A stretch of DNA of 64,000 bases from Moringa oleifera (lineage: Eukaryota; Streptophyta; Magnoliopsida; Brassicales; Moringaceae), in NCBI GenBank assembly GCA_021397835.1, contig JAJFZO010000034.1, forward strand, positions 2,606,501 to 2,670,500, read 5' to 3'. Below, one piece after another: positions 1 through 12,886 of the stretch. Numbering within the stretch: position 1 is the first letter of the stretch; the number at the start of each line of letters is the position of its first letter. The notes beneath the pieces were generated by a model, which saw only the letters and a list, made by a program, of their open reading frames with translations, did not search any database and was not told the origin of the DNA. Position numbers and translations under genes: made by a program.

Positions 1-435
1 AAAAATAACCATAATAAATGTAGAAAATCAAAAACTACGAAATATACAGATTTCCAGCAACATAAAATACTCCACATAGATGCTAAAGGGAACATGTACA
101 AAACTATTATTCATATGAATCCATGGTCATTCTCTCAAAATTATGCTTGACAAATATTAAAAATTTTTACAAACACTATTAGATATAATTGATATAGCAT
201 GTACTTGTTTTTTCGTATTCAAGTTTTCTATTTCTGGTGCAATAATATAATGTGGAGTATCTAACAGATACCACTAATGAGGTTCTTTGTGCTTGATTGA
301 TCAATCATAAATTTGTTTCATACTTTATGACATTCATGTTGAACCCAGCTGTGCTTTTCTCCTTGGCGTGCTGGAATATGAACCTGTTTGCTGACAAGAG
401 AGGGATCCCTCCTCTTTTTTTCCCTTTTGAGACAG
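1..435. other. Presumed intron at left edge
   Basis: I see no exon here. The stretch is AT-rich and ends in a pyrimidine-rich run (about 409-428) and a CAG at 433-435, which fits the acceptor of the first visible lipase exon. It is therefore probably the end of an intron of that gene, whose 5' exons lie left of the window. A short open frame at 297-479 runs across the acceptor in a frame different from the lipase frame and is not a gene. Confidence 0.5.
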
Positions 436-3400
436 AGATGATGTTGATCTGCCATTGCACAAATGGCATGTGTACGTGACGGGTCATAGCTTGGGTGGTG
501 CATTAGCTACCCTCCTTGCTCTGGAACTTGCATCAAGTCAATTAGCAAAGTGAGTTCTTTCTCATCATAGTCTACTATTATTAAAACCAAGTGCTTTTGA
601 TTTCACTGAAGGGCTGGCCTCATTTGTGCATTTGAACGTTCATGTGTGAAAAGCAGCTTAATGTGACAGCTTTCAGATAACAGCATCTGATTTTTCCAGA
701 ACCAAATGCAGCCTTGTCATGGAAACTTTGTTCACATATTATGCACTGACATGGATAACTTCCTTTGAAATAAAATAAATTATAGCAATAACAAGCATCA
801 AATAATGTGGCATGTTGTTGTACAATATATAAACAGAGAAGGTAGAAAACTTGGGAAATGGAAGATGAAGCAAGGTGAAAATGAATTTAGCTAGGTACTT
901 GTAAAAAGTGCTGGTAGAACCTTTGTATTATTTTTCTATATCATGTGTGTGTTCGATCCGAATTTAGATCTATTCTTTTCTACTATCTCTTTTCTAGATA
1001 GAAACATGTAAAATTATATTACTATTATAGCATCAAGGGGTGCCTCCCATGTACAAGTATAAAAGACCTATTTAGAAATAAGAAATTCAATGAACTCCAT
1101 TACGTCATCCTCATTGACAAAATTCACCCCCAATGTTTCAATCCATCTATCTCTAAACAAAAAAAAAAAAAAAAGGAGTTTCTATTCCCTCAAAAACTCT
1201 TTTGATTTCTTTCGTTTCAAACTAGCCAAAAGAATTTTTATAGCCACATTTTGCTTCTCTTTCACTGCTTGCAACCTGTCCCATGCCCCAATGTCAGCTG
1301 CCACCGATCCAGCCACCGTCCACCTATAGCCCAACAACTCTAACTTAGTGTTGTATATTCACCTCGTCCATTTGCACCAGAGTAGTAAATGATTGTTGGA
1401 TTTTGAACATTCTTTGCATAAAAAACATCTGTTATCAAAATCTTTCCTCTCTTGTGCAAGTTATCAATAATGAGGAGCTTACCGAAGTAGCTTCCCATGC
1501 TTGCAAGGCCACCTTAAGATGTATTTTGACCTTCTAAATTATTTTCCACAGCATGCGTACTTCTCTTTGTTCATAGTTGTTCTCTATCCTTCACCAGTAG
1601 TCTTTTATTGTAAATAGATTGAAAACTTTCCTTCTCCAAAGTATTGTATCCATATCAAACCATTTGCTTTAAAATTGTATATTTTTTTCAAAGAAACGCT
1701 CCATTGTGGTTATCTTCCAATCCTGGATGTCTCTTCTGAATCTAATATCCCATGTGGTACTATCATTTTGCATTAGTATATAATCACTTATCTTAACTTG
1801 TTTATTGGAAGTTAAGTTATATATAACTAGGAATTCTTCCATTAGTGAGATCTCACCGCACTAAACATCATGCATGCAGGTTTTTCCCCCCGTCCTATTA
1901 CCTTTATAAAATCTCTAGCTTTCTTCCTTAGTGCAACTGTCCTATTCCTGCCATGGGAATTATCTATCTTTCTTTCTTGTGTCATATCTGTAATTTCAGA
2001 TATCAAACTGGACGGTGTTGTATAAATTGATGTATAGTCCACACCCTACCTTGAATCTCAACCATGGTCTAAATTCCTTCTATCCTTTTCTAGTGGCCCT
2101 CCAGACTCCCTTTCTATAACTGTCTCTCCCTAGTAGTGTCATCTATCCCCCTTCCTCCATCCCAAATCTACTCTGCACCACTCTTATCCACAAACTATTC
2201 CATTCTCTCATAAACCTCCATAATCATTTCCCCAAAAGTGCCTTGTTAAAGGAGCGAATTGGTTTGATTCCCAATCCACCTATCCCTAATAGTTTATGAA
2301 CTACCTCTCAGCTTACAAGTGATGTTTGCTTATGTCACTTTCATCCCACAAGAACTGTCTTTGTAACTGTTCCAATGTTAAAGCCACATCTCTAGGTATT
2401 GGGAAAAGAGACAAAGTATATTGGATATGTGCTCTTTATTAATGTCAATCTCTCCTCTTTAGAAAGTACTCTCTCTTCCATCTTGCTAATTGCTACTATC
2501 TCTATGTAGCCTTTTCCCTTGTGGGATGAGAAAGAAGTCACTTGAAATGAATTTGTGCTTTTCAAACATGTTATCTCACTAAGAATTTGTTTGATGTTAC
2601 TTGGGGTACTTGAAAGATGAGCTGGTGGAAAAATGTGAGGGAGAAATTAGGAAATCCAATGATGTATGACAATATGTAATCTAGGTTTGCCAACAACTTT
2701 TTTTGTATGGATTTGTGGCCTTCATGAAAATCTGTTACTTATTTGTCGCTGGACGGACTTTTTGTGAAATATAAGGGTTTCGAAAACTCGATGAAGACAT
2801 GGTAATGAACCCTGTGATATAATTGTGATATGATTAGCAAAACAAGAAAGCATTGTTGCCAACTTTGTGGAAAAGTGAAGCTTAATATTCAATCATGCCA
2901 TGTTATCTTGAAAAATTTCCTTTCCTGATGAGAATGAAGTGAGGCAATGTGTGTGAATGGTGGTTGCCTCTTGAAAGCTAGATCATATCAAGTTGGTAAT
3001 CTAAGATGACTCATCCTGATAGAATTTGGATTGATCATGTAACAGAAGATTATTAAGCATGTGATCAGTTTGTCTTGAACCACGTTCTAAAAGTAATATA
3101 AGCAATTTGTAAATTCCTGAAATTTTTATATATCCTGTCACTTAAATCTTGATGTACTTTTTTGTTTATTTGTGAAATGTTTTAGAGAGTAATGATGTTA
3201 TTATAGACTTTAAACTTTTGGGCATATCTATTGCTTATCAGGCGTGGGGCAATTTCTGTGACTATGTATAATTTTGGATCTCCTAGAGTTGGTAATAAAC
3301 GGTTTGCAGAAGTTTATAATGAGGTAAGAAAAGCTTCTAGAACTCTATTTTCAAGTTAGAATTTATGAGAAATAATTTATATTACGACGTAATTTCAGGT

Positions 3401-6400
3401 GAAGACCATCTCAGTTTCTCCTTGTCTTTGCATTTAATTTAAAGTTCTCTGAATGGAAGAGTAATGTTTCTGTACCTTGTAGAATATGGTAATTTTTAAG
3501 CCTCCAAGATGACTGCTATTCCTATCCTTACGGATTCTTTTGATTTAGTTTTCATGATTAGTGTTATAAAATGAATCTTAACATCTCTTCTTTCTTTTTC
3601 CAGACAAGTGCATATACACATATGAACACATGCTGCATGATACACCACCTACACTGCTGGTCACATATAAATATGCCTGCACACAAGAGGGGGCTATTTT
3701 GGGCTTTCTCCTTGCGTCACTTATCAGACAAGAGTCAACTATCTTGGGCTGTCACTTTTTCTATTGTGTTTCCTCCTTTTATCTATTATTCTGCTAATTA
3801 TTTATGTTGATCTCTTTTATCTTTTGTTTCCAGCCCTTCTTGTTTTGTTTTTGTTTTTGTTTTTTGTTTTTTCTTTTTCCTTCATCACTTCAGCATGCAT
3901 GAAATGGACAGGGAGAAAAACGAAATAAAAAAAGGGAAAATCTTGAAATAACTAGGATTTGCTTTTGCATGGTCACAATCTGCTTTTTCACTTCTTATTT
4001 GGATATTAAGTATATCTTAATAAATGTACACACAATGTTTAACCCTTCTGTTTGCAGAAAGTTAAAGATAGTTGGAGAGTTGTAAACCACAGAGACATAA
4101 TACCAACTGTACCTCGCTTGATGGGTTATTGCCATGTGGCCCAGCCCATGTATCTAGCTGCTGGAGATTTGAGAGATGCCATGGTGAGTTAATGCCTATA
4201 GAACTAGCATCTGATTGAAGTTAATGCCCACAAATCATGCCGTGGTAAGTTGATCACGAGTGGACACGTAAGGGGTATAAATCAACACGCTCTCCAATTT
4301 CTCTTTGTTGAAGTGTTTATAAATTTTGATGTGTTTCGTTCGATCATGTTGTACCAAATTGTGAGCTATACTAATTGCAAATTTATCTTCACAATAAAGT
4401 CTCATTGGGCCATCTTACTCGATCTTCAAGTTTTCTAGGATAATCTTTAACCAAAATAGTTCGTGCACATCTTGAGACATTACTCGAAATTTTGCTTCTA
4501 GACTAGACTAAGCTACCAATTTTGTTTCTTACTCCATGTCACAAGATTACCATCAAGAAAGGTGCAATGTCCTGTGGTTGACCTCTTGTCAGCCACTAAT
4601 CTAGCATAATCTGCATTTATATATGCCTTAAGTGCAAACCTCCATTTCTTTTGAACAAAATACAATTTTTTGGTGTCCCCTTGAGATGTTATAATACTCG
4701 ATGAGTTGTCGGGAGATAAATTTTTCTTGGACTATTCATGAATTAGTTAATCACACTCATTACATATATTATATTTAGTCATCTACGAGACAAATAAATG
4801 AGTCTTCTTACCAGGCGTTAATACATTTTCTTATCTACTACAACATTTTCTTCTGCCTTACCATACGATTTGGGTCTATTGGAGTATTTGCTAGTTTGGA
4901 TATTGTTTTAGTCTCTTTTGTAAAGAGATAATAATGTCCTTTCTAGAACCAGCCACCTCGATTTCAAGAAAATATTTCAACCTTCCCAATACATTGATTT
5001 CAAACTCTTTAGCCAGTCACTGACTCAAATACTATCTTTCTTTATCATGATTTTTTGTTAGTATTATATCATCAACATACACCAAACGTGTTGTATTATT
5101 GTGACTCTCTCTGGAGGTGAGTGTTTAGTGAATAGCATGTGATCCCCTTGACTTTGTCTATAACCCATAGCAATCATAGCTCTTGCAAACTTGTCAAACC
5201 ATGCTCGTGGTGATTGTTTTAGTTCATGTAAGGCCTTCTTCAACTTACACATGATATGAACATTCAAGTTTTTCCCATAACTTGTGAGACTTTTATATGA
5301 ATTTCTACTTCAAGTTTTCCGTGAAAGAATAAATTCTTAACATCAAACTGTTGCAACTCCCAGCCATAATTAGCTGCTAATAACAAGAAGATACTAATAG
5401 TATTCATTTTTACAGCTAGAACAAATGTCTTTAAGTAGTGAATCCCATATGTTTAAGTATAGCCCTCGTCTACTAGTCTTACCTTATATCTTTCTTTTGA
5501 TCAATTTGCTCTATATTTAATTATGTAAACCCATGTATACCTTACGAGCTTTTTTTTTATTGGCAATTTCACCAACTCTCAAGTTTTATTCTTCTTTGAT
5601 GCTTTCGTTTCTACTTTCATAGCTTATTTTCATTTCTCATTGGACAAAGTCTCAGATGAGATGGTAGGGATAACAATGGTGTTTTGGCTGACAAAATATT
5701 TGAAAGACATGAAGTATGAAAAGGATATAAAGATTGTTTAGTGCACTTTTTAGTCTCTTTTTTAATAATAATAGGAAGGTCATGGTCATTATTGTTCAAC
5801 TTTCAACTTACAATGAAAGATTCGAAATTGTTACCTCATTCTTAAGATCCAAGTTGGACTTTTGAACATACACAAATTCAAGTTAACCATGATTTTTCTT
5901 GAATACAACTTGCCAGATCTCACATTCTTAATAGTAAAGTTTGAATTTTTTTGGCTACGTGAGACATTTAATCTAACAGAGGATGGAAACTAACTTGGAT
6001 ATGTTATTGTACAAGTACCTAATGGTTTATCAAGATTGCCAGTGAGAGATTTCACCCTCTCAATTTCCTCCTGGTTAAGACTACTTGACTCTTTTATTGT
6101 TGTTTCATTGTGTTTTATTATTGTAACATGTGCCTGACTATTGTTCTTTGGTTGTTTTCCTTTTTGTCCACATTCTCAGCTGAGAGGTTTTCCATGAAGC
6201 TTTAACATAACTCACGAGTATGACGTGCTTTTTTATAATAAGTGTACCACAAGTTGTCAAGATTATGAATTTTTGATTGTCCATGTTTTTTTCACCTTCA
6301 AAATTGAACCATTTTTTCGTGTTTGTGATTAGATTTATTGCAACCCATAGCTATCATAACTGGGCTATCTATGTTTTGTGGTTCAAGCATAAGACATTTT

Positions 6401-9400
6401 GTAGTCTCATCTCCTTTCCTCTGATCAGTGTTACCAACTTATTAAAACACGGAACTTCCTGCTTGCCCAGACTCTACATTCTTACTAGATCAAATTCTAG
6501 ATTAAGTCCAACAAGAAAATCATAGACTCGATTTTTCTCAATAAACTCTTTCAAGATTGCAGCATCTTCTGAATATTTTGTTTTTATCACCCTACAATGA
6601 TCAAAATCTCACCACAAAGCTTTCAATTGATTGACATATATAGTAATTGATTTATTGCCTTATTTTGCAACAATTATTTGCACCTTGATCTTATATATTC
6701 AAACTGCATCTTTAGTTTTTGAGTAAGCCTATTGAATTGCGTTCTAAATATCTTTAATTGTAGTCAAGAATATACACGTATGACTAATCTCAAAAGTCAA
6801 AGTTTTATAGCCATGCCATAATTATGGAGTCTTTTTCATCTCATGCTTCAAAACGAGAGTCTCCTGGTTTTGGCCTTAAATCCATGAGATGGCTGATCTT
6901 TCTTTCTCTTTTCAACACTGTGCGAACAAGTTGTGACAATTTAAGATATTTTTTTTTTTCATTCAGCCTATACGTTACATGAATATTTTGCAGCTCTTCG
7001 GGTTATTGGGTTCGAACTTTTTTTTTTTTCTTCGATTGTGTAGTAATGATCGCTTCTGTAATCTTTACTATGCTCCACAAGCAAAGAAAATAAAAAATGA
7101 TCTCTAGACAATTACGGCATTGTGATTCAGAAAAATGCCGGCAATAATGGCTGGCAAAAGTCGCGAAACTTGCTAGTAGTAAAGCTTGAGCAAATAGAAT
7201 AATATTCTAAAAAAATCTAGATAGGGAGTTAGCTATATATAATAACTCTAGCAAACAAAACAAGCATCTAGATTATATCTTAACAGAATATTTTCACGAT
7301 TTATGAAATATCTTAAAACAATGATCTTATAATTCATTCTAACAAAATGAACCAAGATTAATAAGATATTTTAACAAAACAAAAAATAAAGCAATATAAA
7401 TAAGCCATCAATCACATTTCCTATAATATTATATATACATGACACCAAAGGTTGACTTTCATATACACACATTGCTAGCTATTAAGATGTTAGGATTTTT
7501 GAAAAATCTACATAATCTTCCTCCTTTACAAAATATTTCTCAGTTGCCCATAACTTCAAACCTTTAACCCACCTATCATTACAAATCCCTCGACACTATC
7601 CAAAAGGCCCAACAATGGTATTATTGTGATGAGTTTTCTTTTTTGTTTATAATCCTAAAATCAGCATATGCAACCAACTCCTGCAGTCATTGAATTGGAG
7701 ACCATCCATTGACATCTCAAAATGGCCAGGATGCTTTGCCAAACTTGCTTTGCCATTTGCACCAAAGAAAAATGTGATTAATTGACTTTTACTCCTTACT
7801 TAAATATCACCTATTTACCATAACCTTATCCCTCTTTTCTACCTTGTCAATTGTTAACTATTTTTCCATATTGTTTCTTAAGCAAAGAATGCATTTTAGT
7901 GGTACCCCTGCTTTCGATACTAATTTCTATGGGAACAATTGTGCTTCATGTTGTTGGAATCTTCTTAAAGAACGACTTGACCGAAAACTTCTTGTCCAAA
8001 TCCTCTACCTAAATCACTATGTCCTCTTTCTTAACGTCTAATCTAGCCGCATAAATATGCACATTAAACTACTCAAATTGTCTCGAAAGCCACCAACTAG
8101 GACACCCCATTGGTATAAACTATCATATCATCACTCACCCAAGTTTCCCTGTTAGAAGCTAAATGTTATAAGGATGGATAAGTTTTCATAAGAGATCTCT
8201 TTGCACATTGAGTATGATGTCAAAGCTTAATAATAGCCCCCTACAAAGCTTAAAACCCACCTATGCATGAAGCTCCGCTCACCCCTTCCTATTGGCTTTC
8301 CAAACCCAGCCACCCTCCTTTAACCCATGTTAGAACTCTACTATTTTCCTCTTATCCTTCTGTCCATAAACCTCCATAATCATTTTTTCAAAATGCCTTA
8401 GTCAAGCACTCCTTTCACCATCAACTTCTTGACAATCTCCTACCTTGCCAAATGATACTTAAATTCATAGCCCAAACTACCCCATAAAAACTACCATTGA
8501 AGTTGTTCCACTCTAAAAGCTACCTCCTCTAGAATTTTTTTTAAAAAAAAAAAAGACATGAAGTAAACTGATAGGTTAGAAAAGTGCTTTTTGTCAAAGT
8601 TAACTTACTCTCCTTGGAAAGGTAATACCTATTGCATCGAGCAAGTTGTTTTTTAAACCTTTCAAACATCATATTCCAAATTAACTTCTTATATTTAGTT
8701 CCCAAGGGCAATCCAAGATACTGCATGAGAAGTGCTCCCACTTTTTAACTCAATGTCCTGGGAAGATGAGAACCGTCCAAGCACCCACTTAAAATGAATC
8801 AATTCACTTTTCTCTAAATTAACCTTTAGTCTCGAACCAATCTCAAAGCCAAGCAAAATGTTTATCAAATTTACCATTTGCTACTTTGTCCCACGAAAAA
8901 TAATGATGTTGTTGGCTAATAATAGGTTAGACACCTCCCCTTCATCACTTGACTTCCCAACTTTGAAGCCTTTAACAAGATTGCATTCTATTGCTTTCCC
9001 GAGCATTTTGTCAAGTGCCTCTATTATTAAAATAAAGGTAAGAGGGAATAGAAGGTCACCTTATCTTAGTCCTCTCTTGCAACATGATGTTTGAATCTGC
9101 AACTCATGCAAAAAACGAAAGGATTAGGTCTCTTGTCCTTTTTATCTCTTTGTCTCTCTGTCTCTCCCTCATGCAATATGGTATTTTCATCTCCGTCTCA
9201 TGCAAAAAGCCAAAGAATTAGCTTTTACTCTCTCTCACCCCCCTTTCCTCCTTCCCTCTCCCTCGTCCCTTCTATTGCTAACTAGTGAGGTTTCTTGAAC
9301 TTTTTCCAACCTAAGCAACTGCATCTTCTTCAACTATGCCTAGCTTAACCTAACATCTCTGTTAGTGGGTGTGCTAAACAGATCTTTTTGATGTGGGTGA

Positions 9401-10858
9401 CAATACTTAATCAAGATTGTGAATGTTGTTCCGATAAAAGCAAAAGATCGCGTGGAGTCTTTATATTGTAATTATTCCCCGTGATAGATGGGAAGCACAG
9501 TAAAATGGTGAACATAAAAATGATGTCACAATCCAACCTATTAGTTTATATGTGCAGCTTGTTTTAAGCTCATAAATTGCTTTTCAGGAGAATATGGAGC
9601 TCCAAAAAGATGGTTATCAAGGTGATGTGATCGGGGAGTCGACGCCAGATGTTATTGTCAATGAATTTGTATGTTTCTCACCAACTAAATTCTATCTGTT
9701 ACCTTTTATGGTTAGACGAACATAAATACTTGATCACATGTTTTATGCCACTAATGTCTCCAACTTTAAAACCTATTAATACTTAGAAATTTATATTTTT
9801 GTTAAAATCTATGTTTTCCCTTGGTAAGATGTTTCACTCTTGTAACATGATAGCAACAATCTCCTCACCAAAAAATGAGGATTAATCTATAAGATGTACA
9901 CCCTTCCAAATTTATGTATGATTGCCAATGATGAATTTCGAAAAATGCAACTGTCTAACCAATTACAATAGGAAATATTTTAGGTTCTGAAGGGCAATTA
10001 AATGAATCTAAAACTTCTTGCATTTTTAGTGGAGGCATTGCTTAATTTGCTATGCAATATAATTTGCCTGTATGCTTTGGTGTATCACATTGAAAAGACA
10101 ACCCTTTTTTTGGTGTTAGAAGGCAGGTGTTATTTAATATTTAAATTGATAATTTTGGGTATATATCCTAGACCTAGGCAATAATTTTGTCTGCATCATC
10201 AATTTTTGGAGTTTCTTGGGATTTCCTTATTTATATTCTTTTCTTCTCTACCCCACTTGCCCATTGAAGACATTTGTGAATGAGTTTTATAATTCATTTT
10301 ATTGCTATACCTTTTATGAGTCTTCAACAATTTCACATGCTGCTAACAAACACCTTCTTTCAGTTTGCCTACTAGGCAACTATCTTTCTATTTTTCAACT
10401 TTGTTCTGCTTGATAATGAATTCTACAGATGAAAGGTGAAAAGGAACTTATTGAAAAGATACTGCAAACTGAAATAAATATATTTCGAGCCATTCGAGAT
10501 GGAAGTGCGCTTATGCAACATATGGAGGATTTCTACTACATCACATTGCTAGAGGTGAATATTATATAGTTTTGTAATTACGTATCTTGTTTATTTTTCA
10601 CATGTTTCTTTTGATTCCTTGACTTCTGCAGTGGCATGATGGCAAATCAAAGTTGCTATGTTGAGAACCTTTATTCATTATATTAAAAAATATTACCATA
10701 ATCTGACAAGCTTAACGCAAATGAAGCACCTCATGTATTGATACATCATAGTTTATCTTATTAACAATGAATACTGCTGCTTTCATCAGAATGTGAGATC
10801 CAATTACGAGACTGTTGCAAGCTCACAGAAAGACAAAGGGAGCACACCAATTGGTTAA
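436..10858 (+). CDS. Class 3 lipase (alpha/beta hydrolase), 3' part
   Basis: Six exons join in one frame: about 436-549, 3242-3323, 4058-4183, 9588-9668, 10429-10554 and 10790-10858 (TAA), giving about 198 C-terminal residues; the 5' end is outside the window. Exon 1 carries the nucleophile elbow GHSLGGALA, preceded by WHVYVT. Exon 2 has the family motif YNFGSPRVGN. Exon 3 has NHRDIIPTVPR, whose Asp matches the catalytic Asp of the fungal/plant lipase_3 fold. The His in LMQHMEDFYY of exon 5 is my candidate for the third triad residue. Such enzymes hydrolyse acyl esters of glycerolipids; substrate and compartment cannot be read from this part. All introns used are GT-AG with matching phases. 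Introns 1 (2.7 kb) and 3 (5.4 kb) are enlarged by retroelement remnants. I see no frameshift or stop in the exons, so the gene looks functional. Confidence 0.9.
1086..2490 (-). mobile_element. LINE (non-LTR retrotransposon) fragment in lipase intron 1
   Basis: The stretch resembles the second LINE fragment at 7.5-9.1 kb in the same orientation. The clearest shared block is around 2211-2255 against 8367-8410, where both read, on the minus strand, as the MEVYG-type segment found near the C-terminus of plant LINE ORF2 proteins. The part around 2430-2520 corresponds to the KLTLTKST region of the RT tail in the other copy. The reading frame is full of stops and no ORF survives. A run of 17 or more A lies near 1160. 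The borders are approximate. Confidence 0.55.
4225..6960 (-). mobile_element. Ty1/copia retrotransposon remnant in lipase intron 3
   Basis: Read on the minus strand from right to left. At about 6900-6280 there is a gag-like region with copia gag words such as EDAAILKEFIEKNRVYDF. At about 6260-6170 there is a decayed CCHC knuckle (KKARHTRELC). At about 5560-4850 there is reverse transcriptase with CKLKKALHELKQSPRAWFDKF (5064-5267) and the catalytic YVDD at 5068-5079. At about 4640-4230 there is the RNase H tail with words such as LVQHDRTKHI. Only about 600 bp separate the knuckle from RT, too little for protease plus integrase, so the integrase core is deleted. Stops and frame changes are frequent and I found no LTRs, so the copy is dead. 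Its polyprotein end lies within about 45 bp of the lipase exon 3 donor. Confidence 0.8.
7490..9094 (-). mobile_element. LINE (non-LTR retrotransposon) fragment in lipase intron 3
   Basis: The minus strand carries decayed LINE reverse transcriptase. The 8695-8877 frame has GSRLKVNLEKSELIHF, the usual GLKVNxxKS segment of plant LINE RT. The 8541-8741 frame has LMQYLGLPLGTKYKK followed by RYYLSKESKLTLTKST, the typical YLGLPLG...LSKGGRLTLIKS stretch. Further left (about 8410-8340) it reads as the MEVYG segment near the ORF2 C-terminus. Several frame changes and stops show it is dead. The 8858-9094 plus-strand frame is the complement of this RT and not a gene. Confidence 0.75.
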
Positions 10859-12790
10859 TGTAACTATAGCATTTCGTGATAGGATGCCAAGCTGGCACAA
10901 AATACCTTAAGTTATGCTGCAAGATTTCTTTGAATCTTATCGGTTATACCTGCAATAGTAAGTCCTATACCGTGTCCTTTCATATCAAGTATACTTTACA
11001 GCCTTTCACTTTTTTTTTCATAGTACATTTTGTATACTAGTTTTATATATAGGATGGAATGGGACATGTCTATTTGTTGAGTTGCCTAAGATTTTGTACA
11101 TTTCCGGTCACATACTACAGTTGGTTTACAACTTCGACAATTACCTTTGTTCTATTTAGTTTTGACTATCTTGTGCATCTTGTTGCTAGTCATGGAAATC
11201 TGGAACGTTGCATGCAGATTTTTTTCTCAATGATACTATCTCTCAAGGATTGTAATTTGGCATTTATCTTCACTTCTTCTTCCCTTACACTCATCTTGTC
11301 CACCTTCAGAAGTGGAAAGCCTTCAAAACTGATGGCTCGCCTATCATAATACCTCTACTTTTAATTTACAAGGTTTATTATTGGCTCAGGAGCTATTTTC
11401 TTGGAAAAGAAAAAGAGAACTGGTTTTGAGGCCTCTATTAAATGAATGAAAGATTGTAAATATGCCATCTAGACTTGTCCTGTGCGTGTTTGTCTTTAAC
11501 TAGTCATGGCATGAAATAGAGCTATGCAGTGGTACTCCAAGGAAAGACAAATAAATAAAATATGGTATCATGGAAAATTGCGGTGCTGCATATATATGTT
11601 TGAAATTGGGAAAGAAAAGAGACTTGGAGCTGGATGAGAAAGGAGGTAAAAACATCGTAAAGCTGACACTACTTTTTGCTTTGTAAGGAATGAATATAAC
11701 TCAATTTAGAGCATCTTGTAAGGAGCATTAAGCAATTACCAAACGTGTTGAAAGTGAAAAGAGGCAGAAAACAACTCCAACTTGAGTCATATCTAGGTTT
11801 AAAAATACTTTTTATAGGATTATGGGAAATGAAAGCGTGAGCTAGCTGCTAGCCACTCTTATTTTGAGACTAACATGAAGTCACTATTCACCATGAAGTT
11901 TGCTCTCACAAAGAATATAACCGTTAAGTTAAACCCATTGCTGCAGTTAACCTTGGTTGTTGCATATTTTAATGTAACATGTTTAAATATTTCTTGTAGT
12001 TATGTGGCCACTTCTGCCTCTATCTATATGCCTTTTTGCAGCTCATTATATCAAAAGAAATGAATGAATGACCTTTCCATAAAATGATGCACACACAAAA
12101 TGTGTAATTTTTGCAGAGTGAGCATCGTGTTACTCATTATTTGGCAAAAAGCAAGAACGGTCATATCTGAGGGTTCTTAATTACCTCTGTTACCGCATGA
12201 ATTGCTATGTGAAACTTTGCTGTATTCACAGCTTTTGTACTGTTTACATTTTAGCATGTTTTGTTCTATAAGTCCATCGTTTTTATCCTTCATCACTGGA
12301 CTTCCCTATACCCCCGTTAGTTATCGCTAAAAAACTTAAAAGGCTCATATAAACGAGTTACCACATTTAAGCTTGAAAATCCCCATATACATCCTCTGGA
12401 TTTTTAGTTCTCCACATTAATGTAGGCCAAGATGATTTTACATTTTTTTTTTTTTTACTGACCATCCATCCGTGTGTTCATCACTGTACTTCAAGTCAAA
12501 AACAAGATAATGTCCTATTGAAGTCCAACTGGGTGGTTTGAGAACCATTAAATTGAATCATCATTGCCTTTATACTTTACTTGATAAATTTTTCTATGCA
12601 TTCATAATATCATTGCATCTTCAATCCCCCCAAATCAAATTGCTTTATACCTCTGTTGAGGGGCAATAGTCTGTTTCATCATTTGTCCATATGAGCCCTT
12701 TTGGTCTTGCAGATTATACAGTGAAAGACGATTATGAACTCTATGTTTTCTCGTTGATTTTGACAATCTCAAATCAATCATCTTCATTTC
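10859..12790. other. Spacer between convergent lipase and coiled-coil genes
   Basis: The lipase (+) and the coiled-coil gene (-) point at each other, so this spacer should hold both 3' UTRs. A 96-codon plus-strand frame at 11059-11349 starts 200 bp after the lipase stop; I recognise nothing in it, and it is rich in Phe/Leu/Ser as expected from T-rich 3' UTR sequence. I saw no structured RNA and no recognisable transposon. Confidence 0.4.
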
Positions 12791-12796
12791 TTTATT
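12791..12796 (-). terminator. Poly(A) signal of coiled-coil gene
   Basis: AATAAA on the minus strand (TTTATT on +) lies about 90 bases after the stop codon of the coiled-coil gene, a usual place for a plant near-upstream polyadenylation element. Confidence 0.4.
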
Positions 12797-12886
12797 TCTT
12801 ATTCTTTTTGTGAAGAAGTTCTGGATCTTATTCTGCATTTTGTGTTTCCATAGAGATCAATTTATTGTACAATAATAGACTGTATT

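Noticed and set aside
6277..6525. 82-codon plus-strand frame
   Set aside because: It is the complement of the copia gag-like region on the minus strand.
7000..7020. GGGTTCGAAC resembling a tRNA T-loop/B box
   Set aside because: No A box, no cloverleaf and no acceptor stem can be drawn around it; it lies at the edge of the copia remnant.
8858..9094. 78-codon plus-strand frame
   Set aside because: It lies antisense to the LINE reverse transcriptase remnant.
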